Origin: Betaproteobacteria bacterium
GTDB taxonomy: Bacteria > Pseudomonadota > Gammaproteobacteria > Burkholderiales > SG8-39
Direction: 5' to 3'
Assembly (NCBI GenBank): GCA_012274205.1
Contig: JAAOZY010000192.1
Coordinates: forward strand, 1 to 5,078
Length of the DNA stretch: 5,078 nucleotides
Shown: positions 1 through 5,078 of the stretch, piece after piece
How positions within the stretch are numbered: the first letter of the stretch is position 1
How the letters are laid out: each line of letters starts with the position of its first letter
The notes under the pieces: model-generated
Seen by the model: the letters and a program-made list of their open reading frames with translations, nothing else
What the model was told of the DNA's origin: nothing
The model's database searches: none
Program-made: the position numbers and the translations under genes

Positions 1-882
1 CTGGCGCTGGTGCTGGTGCTGATCCCGCATGTGGGGCGCGAGGTGAACGGCGCCCGGCGCTGGCTGTCGCTGGGCGTGGCCAACCTGCAGCCTTCCGAAT
101 TCATGAAGCTCGCCGCGGTGTTCTACGCCGCCGACTATACGGCGCGCAAATTCGCGCTCATGCACAGCTTCAAGAAAGGGCTGTTGCCGATGCTGGCGGT
201 AATGCTCGTGGTCGGCTGGCTGCTGCTGCGCGAGCCCGATTTCGGCGCGTTCGTGGTGATCGCTTCGATCGCGATGGCGATCCTGTTTCTCGGCGGCATG
301 AACGGCAAGTGGTTCGCCGGGCTGGTCGTGCTGTCGCTGGTGGGCTTTCTCGCGCTGATCCTGAGCTCGCCCTATCGCATGCAGCGCATCTTCGGGTTCA
401 TGGACCCCTGGTCCGATCCCTACGGCAGGGGCTACCAGCTGTCGCATGCGCTGATCGCGTTTGGCCGCGGCGAATGGCTCGGTGTGGGCCTGGGCGCCAG
501 CGTGGAAAAGCTGTTCTATCTGCCCGAAGCGCACACCGATTTCCTGCTGGCCGTGATCGCCGAGGAACTCGGCCTGGTCGGTGTGGTGGCCGTGGTCACC
601 CTGTTTGCGTGGCTGGTGCTGCGCGCGTTCGCGATTGGCCGCCAGGCGGCGGCGGCGGAGCGCTACTACGCGGCGCTGGTGGCGCAGGGCATCGCCGTGT
701 GGTTCGCGGTGCAGACGCTGATCAACATGGGCGTGAACATGGGCTTGCTGCCGACCAAGGGGTTGACCCTGCCGCTGATGAGCTTCGGCGGCAGCGGCAT
801 TCTCGCCAACTGCGTGGCGCTCGCGGTGCTGCTGCGGATTGATTATGAAAATCGAGCACTCATGCGGGGGCAGCCCGCATGA
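1..882 (+). CDS. ftsW: FtsW, septal peptidoglycan glycosyltransferase (SEDS family), 5'-truncated
   Basis: FtsW is a polytopic inner-membrane SEDS protein that polymerises lipid II into glycan strands at the division septum, working with PBP3/FtsI. The frame is open from the first base, so the N-terminus lies outside the window; 293 residues are present against about 414 in E. coli FtsW. In fragment numbering, VNGARRWLSLG (15-25) and LQPSEFMKL (29-37) are the conserved extracytoplasmic and loop motifs. DPWSDPYGRGYQLSHALIAFGRGE (135-158) and YLPEAHTDF (173-181) follow; Asp180 matches the essential SEDS aspartate (Asp297 in E. coli FtsW). LLPTKGLTLPLMSFGGSG (249-266) is the C-terminal signature. 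Hydrophobic membrane segments are seen around 61-76, 82-98, 104-122, 183-208 and 266-279. The protein ends RIDYENRALMRGQPA, close to where E. coli FtsW ends after RIDYETR, so the TGA at 880-882 looks like a natural end. That stop sits in a hairpin and in the first of three 45-bp repeats. The murG start lies 106 bp downstream. Confidence 0.97.
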   Translation: MALVLVLIPHVGREVNGARRWLSLGVANLQPSEFMKLAAVFYAADYTARKFALMHSFKKGLLPMLAVMLVVGWLLLREPDFGAFVVIASIAMAILFLGGMNGKWFAGLVVLSLVGFLALILSSPYRMQRIFGFMDPWSDPYGRGYQLSHALIAFGRGEWLGVGLGASVEKLFYLPEAHTDFLLAVIAEELGLVGVVAVVTLFAWLVLRAFAIGRQAAAAERYYAALVAQGIAVWFAVQTLINMGVNMGLLPTKGLTLPLMSFGGSGILANCVALAVLLRIDYENRALMRGQPA

Positions 883-884
883 GT
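858..884 (+). other. GC-rich hairpin across the ftsW stop codon
   Basis: ACTCATGCGGG (858-868) is perfectly complementary to CCCGCATGAGT (874-884), giving an 11-bp stem with loop GGCAG. The ftsW TGA (880-882) lies in the 3' arm. No T-run follows, so it does not look like an intrinsic terminator. In mRNA it could slow ribosomes at the stop codon or protect the transcript. Confidence 0.6.
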
Positions 885-901
885 ACGAAGATTTCAGTGG
901 A

Positions 902-931
902 GGCTAATGCGGGCGCAGCCCGCGTTACGCC
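902..931 (+). other. Second hairpin in the ftsW-murG spacer
   Basis: TAATGCGGG (905-913) pairs with CCCGCGTTA (919-927) around loop CGCAG, with one G-U pair. GGC (902-904) and GCC (929-931) extend the stem past a bulged C at 928. It sits 45 bp after the first hairpin, at the same place in repeat unit 2. No T-run follows it. Confidence 0.5.
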
Positions 932-972
932 GAAACTACAACGGAGCCCTGATGCGAGGCCCGCCTGCATGA
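907..972 (+). CDS. Possible 21-codon mini-ORF in the ftsW-murG spacer
   Basis: An ATG at 907 opens a 21-codon frame ending at TGA 970-972. It is in the ftsW frame and runs through repeat units 2 and 3, so the product begins MRAQPAL and ends ALMRGPPA. GGAGG at 899-903 precedes it, but only 3 bases from the ATG, which is closer than usual. The repeat it came from keeps its coding frame: 6 of the 8 differences between units 1 and 3 are synonymous third-position changes. No known function is recognised. It may be only a duplicated scrap of ftsW, or a leader whose translation delivers ribosomes to murG 16 bases downstream. Confidence 0.25.
   Translation: MRAQPALRRNYNGALMRGPPA
952..970 (+). other. 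Third, weaker hairpin in the ftsW-murG spacer
   Basis: ATGC (952-955) plus AGG (957-959) pair with CCTGCAT (964-970), with G956 bulged and loop CCCG. It is at the same position in repeat unit 3 as the other two hairpins are in units 1 and 2, but the bulge weakens it. Confidence 0.35.
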
Positions 973-988
973 ACGCAACGACAAAGAC

Positions 989-2050
989 ATGGCACGCACG
1001 ATCATGATCATGGCTGGCGGCACCGGCGGGCATGTGTTTCCGGCACTGGCGGTGGCGGGCTATATGCGCGAGCAGGGGTGGCGCGTGGTGTGGCTGGGCG
1101 CGCGGACCGGCATGGAAGCGAGCCTGGTGCCCAAACACGGCTACGACATGGCCTGGGTGCGCTTCTCCGGGCTGCGCGGCAAGGGTCCGCTGCGCGCGCT
1201 GGCCTTGCCGCTGAACCTGCTCGTTGCCTTCTGGCAGAGCGCGCGCGCGCTGTTCGCGCACCGCCCCGATGTCGTGCTCGGCATGGGCGGGTATATCAGC
1301 TTTCCCGGCGGCATGATGGCCGCGCTGTTCGGGCGGCCGCTCGCGATTCATGAGCAGAACTCGGTGGCCGGCCTGGCCAACAAGGTGCTCGCGCGCGTCG
1401 CTGATCGCGTGCTGCAGGCCTTTCCGCACACCCTGCCCGGCGCCGGGCTGTGCGGCAATCCGGTGCGCGCGGACATCCTTGCGCTGGCCCCGCCCCGCGC
1501 ACGCGCAGCGGCGCGCGACGGCCGGCTCCGGCTGCTGGTGCTGGGCGGCAGCCTGGGGGCGCGTGCGCTGAACGAATGCGTGCCGCAGGCGCTGGCGCTG
1601 CTGCCGGACGCGGAGCGGCCCGAAGTCGTGCACCAGGCAGGGGCGGCGCATATCGCGGCGCTGCGCCGCAGCTATGACGCCTGCGCGGTGCGCGCCGAAA
1701 CGCTCGCCTTCATCGACGACATGGCGGCGCGCTACGGCGCGGCCGATGTGCTCATCTGCCGCGCCGGCGCGCTGACCGTGGCCGAGCTTGCCTGCGCCGG
1801 CGTGGCCAGCATACTCGTGCCGTTTCCGCACGCGGTGGACGATCACCAGAGCGGCAATGCGAGATTCCTGTCCGCGCAGGGCGCGGCGATCCTGCTGCCC
1901 CAGCCCGAGCTCACGCCGCAGCGGCTGGCCGAACTGCTGCGCGGGCTCACGCGCGAGCGCCTGCTCGACATGGCGGACAAGGCGCGTGCGCTGGGCCGGC
2001 CGGACGCGACTGAACGCGTCGCCCGCGCATGCATGGAGCTGGCGCGATGA
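989..2050 (+). CDS. murG: MurG, UDP-GlcNAc:lipid I GlcNAc transferase
   Basis: MurG is a peripheral GT-B (family GT28) enzyme on the cytoplasmic face of the inner membrane. It transfers GlcNAc from UDP-GlcNAc to lipid I to make lipid II, the substrate of FtsW. The product is 353 residues, against 355 in E. coli. Motifs in order: GGTGGHVFPALAVA (10-23) with His15; GMGGYISFPGG (98-108), the second glycine loop; HEQNSVAGLANK (121-132); GNPVR (156-160); LGGSLGARALNE (185-196), the third glycine loop; HQAG (215-218); FIDDMAARYGAADVLICRAG (241-260); ALTVAEL (261-267) with the ribose-binding Glu266; HAVDDHQSGNA (281-291) with Gln287. ATG 989 is the first start in frame after a TGA at 950-952; ATGs at 1004 and 1010 would cut into the first conserved strand. 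No strong Shine-Dalgarno precedes 989, so coupling to upstream translation is plausible. The TGA at 2048-2050 overlaps the ATG of the first murC repeat copy. Confidence 0.97.
   Translation: MARTIMIMAGGTGGHVFPALAVAGYMREQGWRVVWLGARTGMEASLVPKHGYDMAWVRFSGLRGKGPLRALALPLNLLVAFWQSARALFAHRPDVVLGMGGYISFPGGMMAALFGRPLAIHEQNSVAGLANKVLARVADRVLQAFPHTLPGAGLCGNPVRADILALAPPRARAAARDGRLRLLVLGGSLGARALNECVPQALALLPDAERPEVVHQAGAAHIAALRRSYDACAVRAETLAFIDDMAARYGAADVLICRAGALTVAELACAGVASILVPFPHAVDDHQSGNARFLSAQGAAILLPQPELTPQRLAELLRGLTRERLLDMADKARALGRPDATERVARACMELAR
2035..2038 (+). promoter_or_regulatory. Shine-Dalgarno GGAG inside the murG 3' end
   Basis: GGAG lies 8 bases before the ATG at 2047, a good distance. It probably was the ribosome binding site of murC before the 5' end of that gene was repeated. 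It now serves the first 28-codon mini-ORF. No comparable purine-rich site precedes the ATGs at 2130 or 2213. Confidence 0.6.
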
Positions 2051-2133
2051 AGCACAAAGTCAAACGCATTCATTTCGTCGGCATCGGCGTTCCGGCGTTT
2101 TCGAACCGCCGCTCCCGACTCGGCTACCTATGA
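2047..2133 (+). CDS. 28-codon mini-ORF, truncated murC-start copy 1
   Basis: This frame begins with the first 14 residues of MurC, MKHKVKRIHFVGIG (Ile for Leu at residue 8), then continues VPAFSNRRSRLGYL and stops. It has the GGAG site at 2035-2038, and its ATG overlaps the murG stop as ATGA, so ribosomes very probably enter it. It loses the glycine loop of the MurC Rossmann-like domain right after GIG and cannot be an enzyme. The TGA at 2131-2133 overlaps the ATG of copy 2, again as ATGA. It may be a gene scrap or a leader peptide that passes ribosomes on. I recognise no homologue of the second half. Confidence 0.45.
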   Translation: MKHKVKRIHFVGIGVPAFSNRRSRLGYL

Positions 2134-2216
2134 AACATAAAGTCAAACGCATTCATTTCGTCGGCATCGGCGTCCCGGCTTTTTCGAACCGCCACTCCCG
2201 ACTCGGCTACCTATGA
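2130..2216 (+). CDS. 28-codon mini-ORF, truncated murC-start copy 2
   Basis: The product is the same 28-residue peptide as copy 1 except for His instead of Arg at residue 22. The other four base differences from copy 1 (codons 2, 3, 15 and 17) are all synonymous third-position changes. No Shine-Dalgarno is visible before its ATG, so translation would depend on ribosomes ending copy 1 at the overlapping TGA (2131-2133). Its own TGA at 2214-2216 overlaps the murC ATG at 2213 as ATGA. Confidence 0.4.
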   Translation: MKHKVKRIHFVGIGVPAFSNRHSRLGYL

Positions 2217-3619
2217 AACATAAGGTCAAACGCCTTCATTTCGTCGGCATCGGCGGTAGTGGCATGAGCGGCATCGCCGAGGTGCTGCTCAACCTCGGCT
2301 ACCAGGTCACCGGTTCGGACCTGGGCGCGAACGCGGCGACGCAGCGACTTGCCGCGCTCGGCGCGACGGTGCATGCCGGGCATGCGGCCGAGCACGTGGC
2401 CGAGGCCGACGCGGTGGTGGTTTCGACCGCCGTGGGCAACAACAATCCCGAGGTGCTGGCGGCGCGCGCCAGGCACATCCCGGTGGTGCCGCGCGCGCTG
2501 ATGCTGGCCGAGCTGATGCGCCTGAAACAAGGCATCGCCATTGCCGGCACGCACGGCAAGACCACCACCACCAGCCTGGTGGCGAGCGTGCTGGCCGAGG
2601 CCGGGCTCGATCCCACATTCGTCATCGGCGGCCGGCTCACCAGCGCCGCCTCGAATGCGCGCCTCGGCGCGGGCGAGTACATCGTGGTCGAAGCCGACGA
2701 GTCGGACGCCTCCTTCCTGCATCTGCAACCGGTGATCGCCGTGGTCACCAACATCGACGCCGACCACATGGAGACCTACCAGCACGATTTCGCGCGGCTG
2801 AAGCAGGCCTTCGTCGCCTTCCTGCAGAACCTGCCCTTCTACGGCGCGGCGGTGCTGTGCATCGACGACAAGCATGTGCGCGAAATCCAGCCCTTCGTGT
2901 CCAAGCCCGTTCTCAGCTACGGTTTCGGCGCCGATGCGATGGTGCGCGCGGAGAACGTCAGCCACAGCAGCGGCAAGATGCGCTTTCACGCGCTGTGCGC
3001 AGGCCGCGCGCGCGGGCTCGACGTGACGCTCAACCTGCCCGGCCGGCACAACGTGCTGAACGCGCTTGCGGCGATCGCAGTCGCCACCGAACTGGGGCTG
3101 GATGACGCGGCCATCGTCAAGGCGCTGGCGGAGTTCCGCGGCGTCGGCCGCCGCTTTCAGAGCTATGACAGGCTCGCGGCCAGGGACGGCGGCAGTTTTA
3201 CCCTGATCGACGACTATGGCCACCATCCGGCCGAGATGCAGGCGACGCTGGATGCGGCGCGCGGCGCCTTTCCCGGGCGGCGCATCGTGCTCGCGTTCCA
3301 GCCGCACCGCTACACGCGCACGCGTGACCTGTTCGAGGACTTCGTCAAGGTGCTGTCGAACGCGGACGCGCTGCTGCTGGCGGAGGTCTATCCCGCCGGC
3401 GAAGCGCCGATCGTCGCCGCCGATGGGCGCACGCTGGCGCGCGCGGTGCGCGTCGCCGGACGCGTCGAGCCGGTGTTCGTCGAGGATATCGCCGCGATGC
3501 CCGCGGCGATCCGCGCGGCGGCGCAGGACGGCGACGTGGTGCTCACCATGGGCGCCGGCTCGATCGGCGGCGTGCCGGCGGCGCTTGCCGCGGCGCTGCA
3601 GGCCAGGGCGGCGGAGTGA
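2213..3619 (+). CDS. murC: MurC, UDP-N-acetylmuramate--L-alanine ligase
   Basis: MurC is the cytoplasmic ATP-dependent ligase that adds L-Ala to UDP-MurNAc, the first peptide-stem step. The product is 468 residues (E. coli 491) and looks complete. The N-terminal UDP-binding domain has HFVGIGGSGMSGIAEVLLNLGY (9-30). The central ATPase domain has the P-loop GTHGKTTTT (112-120), VEADESDASFL (159-169) and TNIDADHMETY (179-189). NLPGRHNVLNALAAIAVA (274-291) leads to the C-terminal domain with FRGVGRRFQ (308-316), DDYGHHPAEM (333-342) and FQPHRYTRT (362-370). ATG 2213 is the only usable start: its frame is closed by TAA at 2138-2140, with no ATG, GTG or TTG between, and the next ATG (codon 18) would remove the glycine loop. 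No Shine-Dalgarno precedes it. The first 43 bases are the parent of the two upstream repeat copies. murB follows after 3 bases. Confidence 0.97.
   Translation: MKHKVKRLHFVGIGGSGMSGIAEVLLNLGYQVTGSDLGANAATQRLAALGATVHAGHAAEHVAEADAVVVSTAVGNNNPEVLAARARHIPVVPRALMLAELMRLKQGIAIAGTHGKTTTTSLVASVLAEAGLDPTFVIGGRLTSAASNARLGAGEYIVVEADESDASFLHLQPVIAVVTNIDADHMETYQHDFARLKQAFVAFLQNLPFYGAAVLCIDDKHVREIQPFVSKPVLSYGFGADAMVRAENVSHSSGKMRFHALCAGRARGLDVTLNLPGRHNVLNALAAIAVATELGLDDAAIVKALAEFRGVGRRFQSYDRLAARDGGSFTLIDDYGHHPAEMQATLDAARGAFPGRRIVLAFQPHRYTRTRDLFEDFVKVLSNADALLLAEVYPAGEAPIVAADGRTLARAVRVAGRVEPVFVEDIAAMPAAIRAAAQDGDVVLTMGAGSIGGVPAALAAALQARAAE
3613..3616 (+). promoter_or_regulatory. Shine-Dalgarno GGAG for murB
   Basis: GGAG lies in the last codons of murC, 6 bases before ATG 3623 and 12 before the in-frame ATG 3629. 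The spacing favours 3623 as the murB start. Confidence 0.6.
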
Positions 3620-3622
3620 GAG

Positions 3623-4549
3623 ATGCATATGGCTGAAACAGGACATCTCTCCCCTGCGGCGCTGCGCGGCAGGCTGCGCGCGAACGAGCCGATGCGCAAG
3701 CACCTCAGCTGGCGCACCGGCGGCTGCGCCGAGCGCGCCTATGCGCCGGCCGGCCTCGAGGACGCGGCGCAATTCCTGCGCAGCCTGCCGCCGCAGGAAC
3801 CGGTGTATTTCGTCGGTCTGGGCAGCAACCTGCTGGTGCGCGACGGCGGCCTGCGCGGCACGGTCATGCTGATGCATTCCAGCCACGCCGCCGTGCGCAT
3901 GGACGGTGCGCTGGTCTATGCCGAAGCGAGCGTGGCCAGCCCCAAGGTGGCGCGCTACGCCGCGAACCAGGGCTACGCCGGCGCCGAGTTCCTCGCCGGC
4001 ATCCCCGGAACGGTGGGCGGCGCGCTGGCGATGAATGCGGGCTGCTACGGCAGCGAGACCTGGGACCGGGTTGAGCGCGTGCTCATGCTCGGGCGCAGCG
4101 GCGCGCTGCGGCCGCGCGAACGCGCCGATTTCGAAATCGCTTACCGCCACGTCGCGTTGCGCGAAGGCAGGCTCGGCGCAGACGAATGGTTTGGCGCTGC
4201 CTGGTTCCGTTTCGCGCGCGGCGAGCGCGCCGGCGCGCTTGCGCGCATCAAGGCGCTGCTGCAGCAGCGCATCGCGGCGCAGCCGCTGGCGCTGCCCAAC
4301 GCGGGCTCGGTATTCCGCAACCCGCCGGGTGATCACGCCGCGCGCCTGATCGAGGCTTGCGGCCTCAAGGGATACGCCATCGGCGGCGCGCGCGTGTCGG
4401 AGAAGCACGCGAACTTCATCGTCAATCCGGGCGGGCGCGCGCGCGCGGCCGACATCGAGCGCCTGATCGAGCATGTGCGCGATACCGTGCTGGCGCAGCA
4501 GGGCATCGAGCTCGTCGCCGAGGTGTGCATCGTGGGTGAACGCGGATGA
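3623..4549 (+). CDS. murB: MurB, UDP-N-acetylenolpyruvoylglucosamine reductase (type II-like)
   Basis: MurB is an FAD flavoprotein of the cytoplasm that uses NADPH to reduce enolpyruvyl-UDP-GlcNAc to UDP-MurNAc, the substrate of MurC. The product is 308 residues, shorter than the 342 of the E. coli type I enzyme. FAD-binding motifs are VGLGSNLLVRDGGLRG (64-79) and EFLAGIPGTVGGALAMNAGCYG (122-143). The catalytic set is visible: Arg175 in IAYRHVAL, Ser229 in NAGSVFRNP (226-234), and Glu300 in LVAEVCIVG. RLIEACGLKGYAIGGARVSEKHANFIVN (241-268) is typical of the shorter type II group, which lacks an inserted region of the E. coli enzyme; I assign the type from memory of the family. ATG 3623 is favoured over 3629 by the GGAG spacing. 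It follows murC by 3 bases, and its TGA (4547-4549) overlaps the ddlB ATG. Confidence 0.96.
   Translation: MHMAETGHLSPAALRGRLRANEPMRKHLSWRTGGCAERAYAPAGLEDAAQFLRSLPPQEPVYFVGLGSNLLVRDGGLRGTVMLMHSSHAAVRMDGALVYAEASVASPKVARYAANQGYAGAEFLAGIPGTVGGALAMNAGCYGSETWDRVERVLMLGRSGALRPRERADFEIAYRHVALREGRLGADEWFGAAWFRFARGERAGALARIKALLQQRIAAQPLALPNAGSVFRNPPGDHAARLIEACGLKGYAIGGARVSEKHANFIVNPGGRARAADIERLIEHVRDTVLAQQGIELVAEVCIVGERG
4535..4539 (+). promoter_or_regulatory. Shine-Dalgarno GGTGA for ddlB
   Basis: GGTGA, complementary to the 16S rRNA tail, lies 6 bases before ATG 4546 inside the end of murB. Together with the ATGA overlap it supports 4546 as the ddlB start. Confidence 0.45.
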
Positions 4550-5078
4550 GCGCACCGGCCTACGGCAAAGTCGCGGTGCTGTTCGGCGGCCGCTCGGCCG
4601 AGCGCGAAGTCTCGCTCAAGAGCGGCGGCATGATATTGCGCGCGCTGCAGAGCAGGGGCGTGGACGCGCATGCCTTCGACCCGCAGCAACGCGACCTCGC
4701 CGCGCTGATTGCCGAGCGATTCGATCGCGTGTTCATCGCGCTGCACGGCCGCTACGGCGAGGACGGCACCCTCCAGGGTGCGCTGGAGCTGCTCGGCATT
4801 CCCTACACCGGATCGGGCGTGCTCGCGAGCGCGCTGGCCATGGACAAGTGGCGCACCAAGCTGGTGTGGCAGGCGGCCGGCATACCCACACCGCGCTACG
4901 AGCTGCTGACTGCGGCGAGCGATCTCGCCGCCGTGGCTGCGCGCCTCGGCCTGCCGCTCATGATCAAGCCCGCCAACGAGGGCTCCAGCATCGGCATGAG
5001 CAAGGTGCGCGCGGCTGCCGCGATGGAAGAGGCCTATGCGCTCGCGGCGAACTACGACAGCGTGGTGCTCGCCGAGCA
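4546..5078 (+). CDS. ddlB: D-alanine--D-alanine ligase, 3'-truncated by the window end
   Basis: Ddl is a cytoplasmic ATP-grasp enzyme that joins two D-Ala into the dipeptide later added by MurF. The frame is open from ATG 4546 to the window end: 177 codons plus two bases, against about 306 residues in E. coli DdlB. Seen in order: VAVLFGGRSAEREVSLKSG (9-27), with Glu19 matching the catalytic Glu15 of E. coli DdlB; ALHGRYGEDGTLQG (65-78) with His67; YTGSGVLASALAMDK (87-101); and MIKPANEGSSIGMSKV (139-154), with ATP-binding Lys141 and Ser147 matching E. coli Lys144 and Ser150. The second half of the ATP-grasp fold, including the Mg2+ and second D-Ala sites, lies outside. The position directly after murB in the dcw cluster supports the name ddlB over ddlA. 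The start overlaps the murB stop as ATGA, so the two are probably translationally coupled. Confidence 0.95.
   Translation, partial: MSAPAYGKVAVLFGGRSAEREVSLKSGGMILRALQSRGVDAHAFDPQQRDLAALIAERFDRVFIALHGRYGEDGTLQGALELLGIPYTGSGVLASALAMDKWRTKLVWQAAGIPTPRYELLTAASDLAAVAARLGLPLMIKPANEGSSIGMSKVRAAAAMEEAYALAANYDSVVLAE

Larger units (their letters stand above)
838..972 (+). repeat. Three degenerate 45-bp tandem copies of the ftsW 3' end
   Basis: Three units of exactly 45 bp can be laid end to end: 838-882, 883-927 and 928-972. Each carries ATGCG at the same place (862, 907, 952) and a version of ATGCGGGNGCAGCCCGC, more diverged in unit 3. Unit 1 is the last 14 codons of ftsW plus its TGA. Unit 3 also ends in TGA; unit 2 has TTA there. 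Because 45 is a multiple of three, all units share the ftsW frame: the peptides are ..RALMRGQPA-stop, ..WRLMRAQPAL and ..GALMRGPPA-stop. Units 1 and 3 match at 25 of 33 bases over their last 11 codons (850-882 against 940-972). The LMRG tail suits the end of FtsW, so unit 1 is probably the parent and units 2 and 3 its copies. The alternative is a cluster of short dispersed palindromic repeats. Confidence 0.7.
2047..2255 (+). repeat. Tandem 83-bp repeat made from the murC 5' end (two full copies plus the murC start)
   Basis: Copy 1 is 2047-2129, copy 2 is 2130-2212, and the first 43 bases of murC (2213-2255) form the third, partial copy. Copies 1 and 2 differ at only 5 of 83 positions. Each starts ATGAARCAYAAAGTCAAACG and ends CTCGGCTACCT. 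Copy 2 differs from murC at 2 of the shared 43 bases, both in codons 4 and 8. After base 43 of the unit the copies leave murC: they encode GVPAFSNR where murC has GGSGMSGI. The last ten bases, CTCGGCTACC, reappear in murC at 2294-2303 (codons 28-31). The unit therefore seems to come from roughly the first 92 bases of murC with 9 bases lost and the middle changed. The copies have diverged from each other, which argues against an assembly duplicate. Confidence 0.9.

Noticed and set aside
858..884. Intrinsic terminator after ftsW
   Set aside because: The stem is strong but is followed by ACGAAGATTT rather than a T-run, it overlaps the stop codon, and murG and the rest of the operon follow closely.
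879..1007. A 42-codon frame from ATG 879 (MSTKISVEANAG..) as a decayed copy of the murG start
   Set aside because: Ungapped alignment with the MurG N-terminus matches 6 of the first 20 residues, but the base match is only about 40% in a biased sequence, and the region is better explained by the 45-bp repeats.
860..1846. 328-codon open frame on the - strand over murG
   Set aside because: Antisense shadow of murG with low-complexity composition and no family motif.
2047..2212. The 83-bp copies as a sequencing or assembly artefact
   Set aside because: The copies differ from each other at five positions and from murC at others and share a middle absent from murC, so they are not the same molecule counted twice. 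Long reads would still settle it.
3216..3872. 218-codon + strand frame across the murC/murB junction
   Set aside because: It lies in another frame of two confidently identified genes and is an Arg-rich shadow without motifs.
2207..4555. 782-codon open frame on the - strand over murC and murB
   Set aside because: It mirrors two clear genes. The protein is rich in Arg, Ala and His with no recognisable motif, as expected from the antisense of GC-rich codons.

Overview
The window is a GC-rich piece of a division and cell wall (dcw) cluster. All five genes are on the + strand in the usual order: ftsW (5' end missing), murG, murC, murB, ddlB (3' end missing). The protein sequences point to a proteobacterium. 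Several details fit a betaproteobacterium best: the FtsW ending RIDYENR..LMRG, the MurG loop HAVDDHQSGNARFL, and a short type II-like MurB. I cannot name a genus.

Layout: 1-882 is the C-terminal three quarters of FtsW. 838-972 holds three degenerate 45-bp copies of the ftsW 3' end; two of them lie beyond the stop codon, and each copy carries a GC-rich hairpin. murG is at 989-2050. 2047-2212 holds two extra 83-bp copies of the murC 5' end, each an intact 28-codon mini-ORF. The full murC is at 2213-3619, murB at 3623-4549, and ddlB runs from 4546 out of the window.

The genes act in sequence. MurB (UDP-MurNAc formation), MurC (addition of the first L-Ala) and Ddl (D-Ala-D-Ala supply) make the cytoplasmic precursor. 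MurG completes lipid II, and FtsW polymerises it at the septum. Tight spacing and ATGA stop/start overlaps indicate one co-transcribed, translationally coupled operon. No promoter or terminator is visible.

The enzymes are ordinary. The unusual part is the two gene junctions. At ftsW/murG the end of the upstream gene has been repeated in tandem. At murG/murC the start of the downstream gene has been repeated, so the good Shine-Dalgarno site inside murG now serves a mini-ORF, and murC itself starts 166 bp further on with no visible ribosome binding site. The chain of ATGA overlaps suggests that murC is reached by serial termination and reinitiation. This is an inference from the sequence, not a known system.
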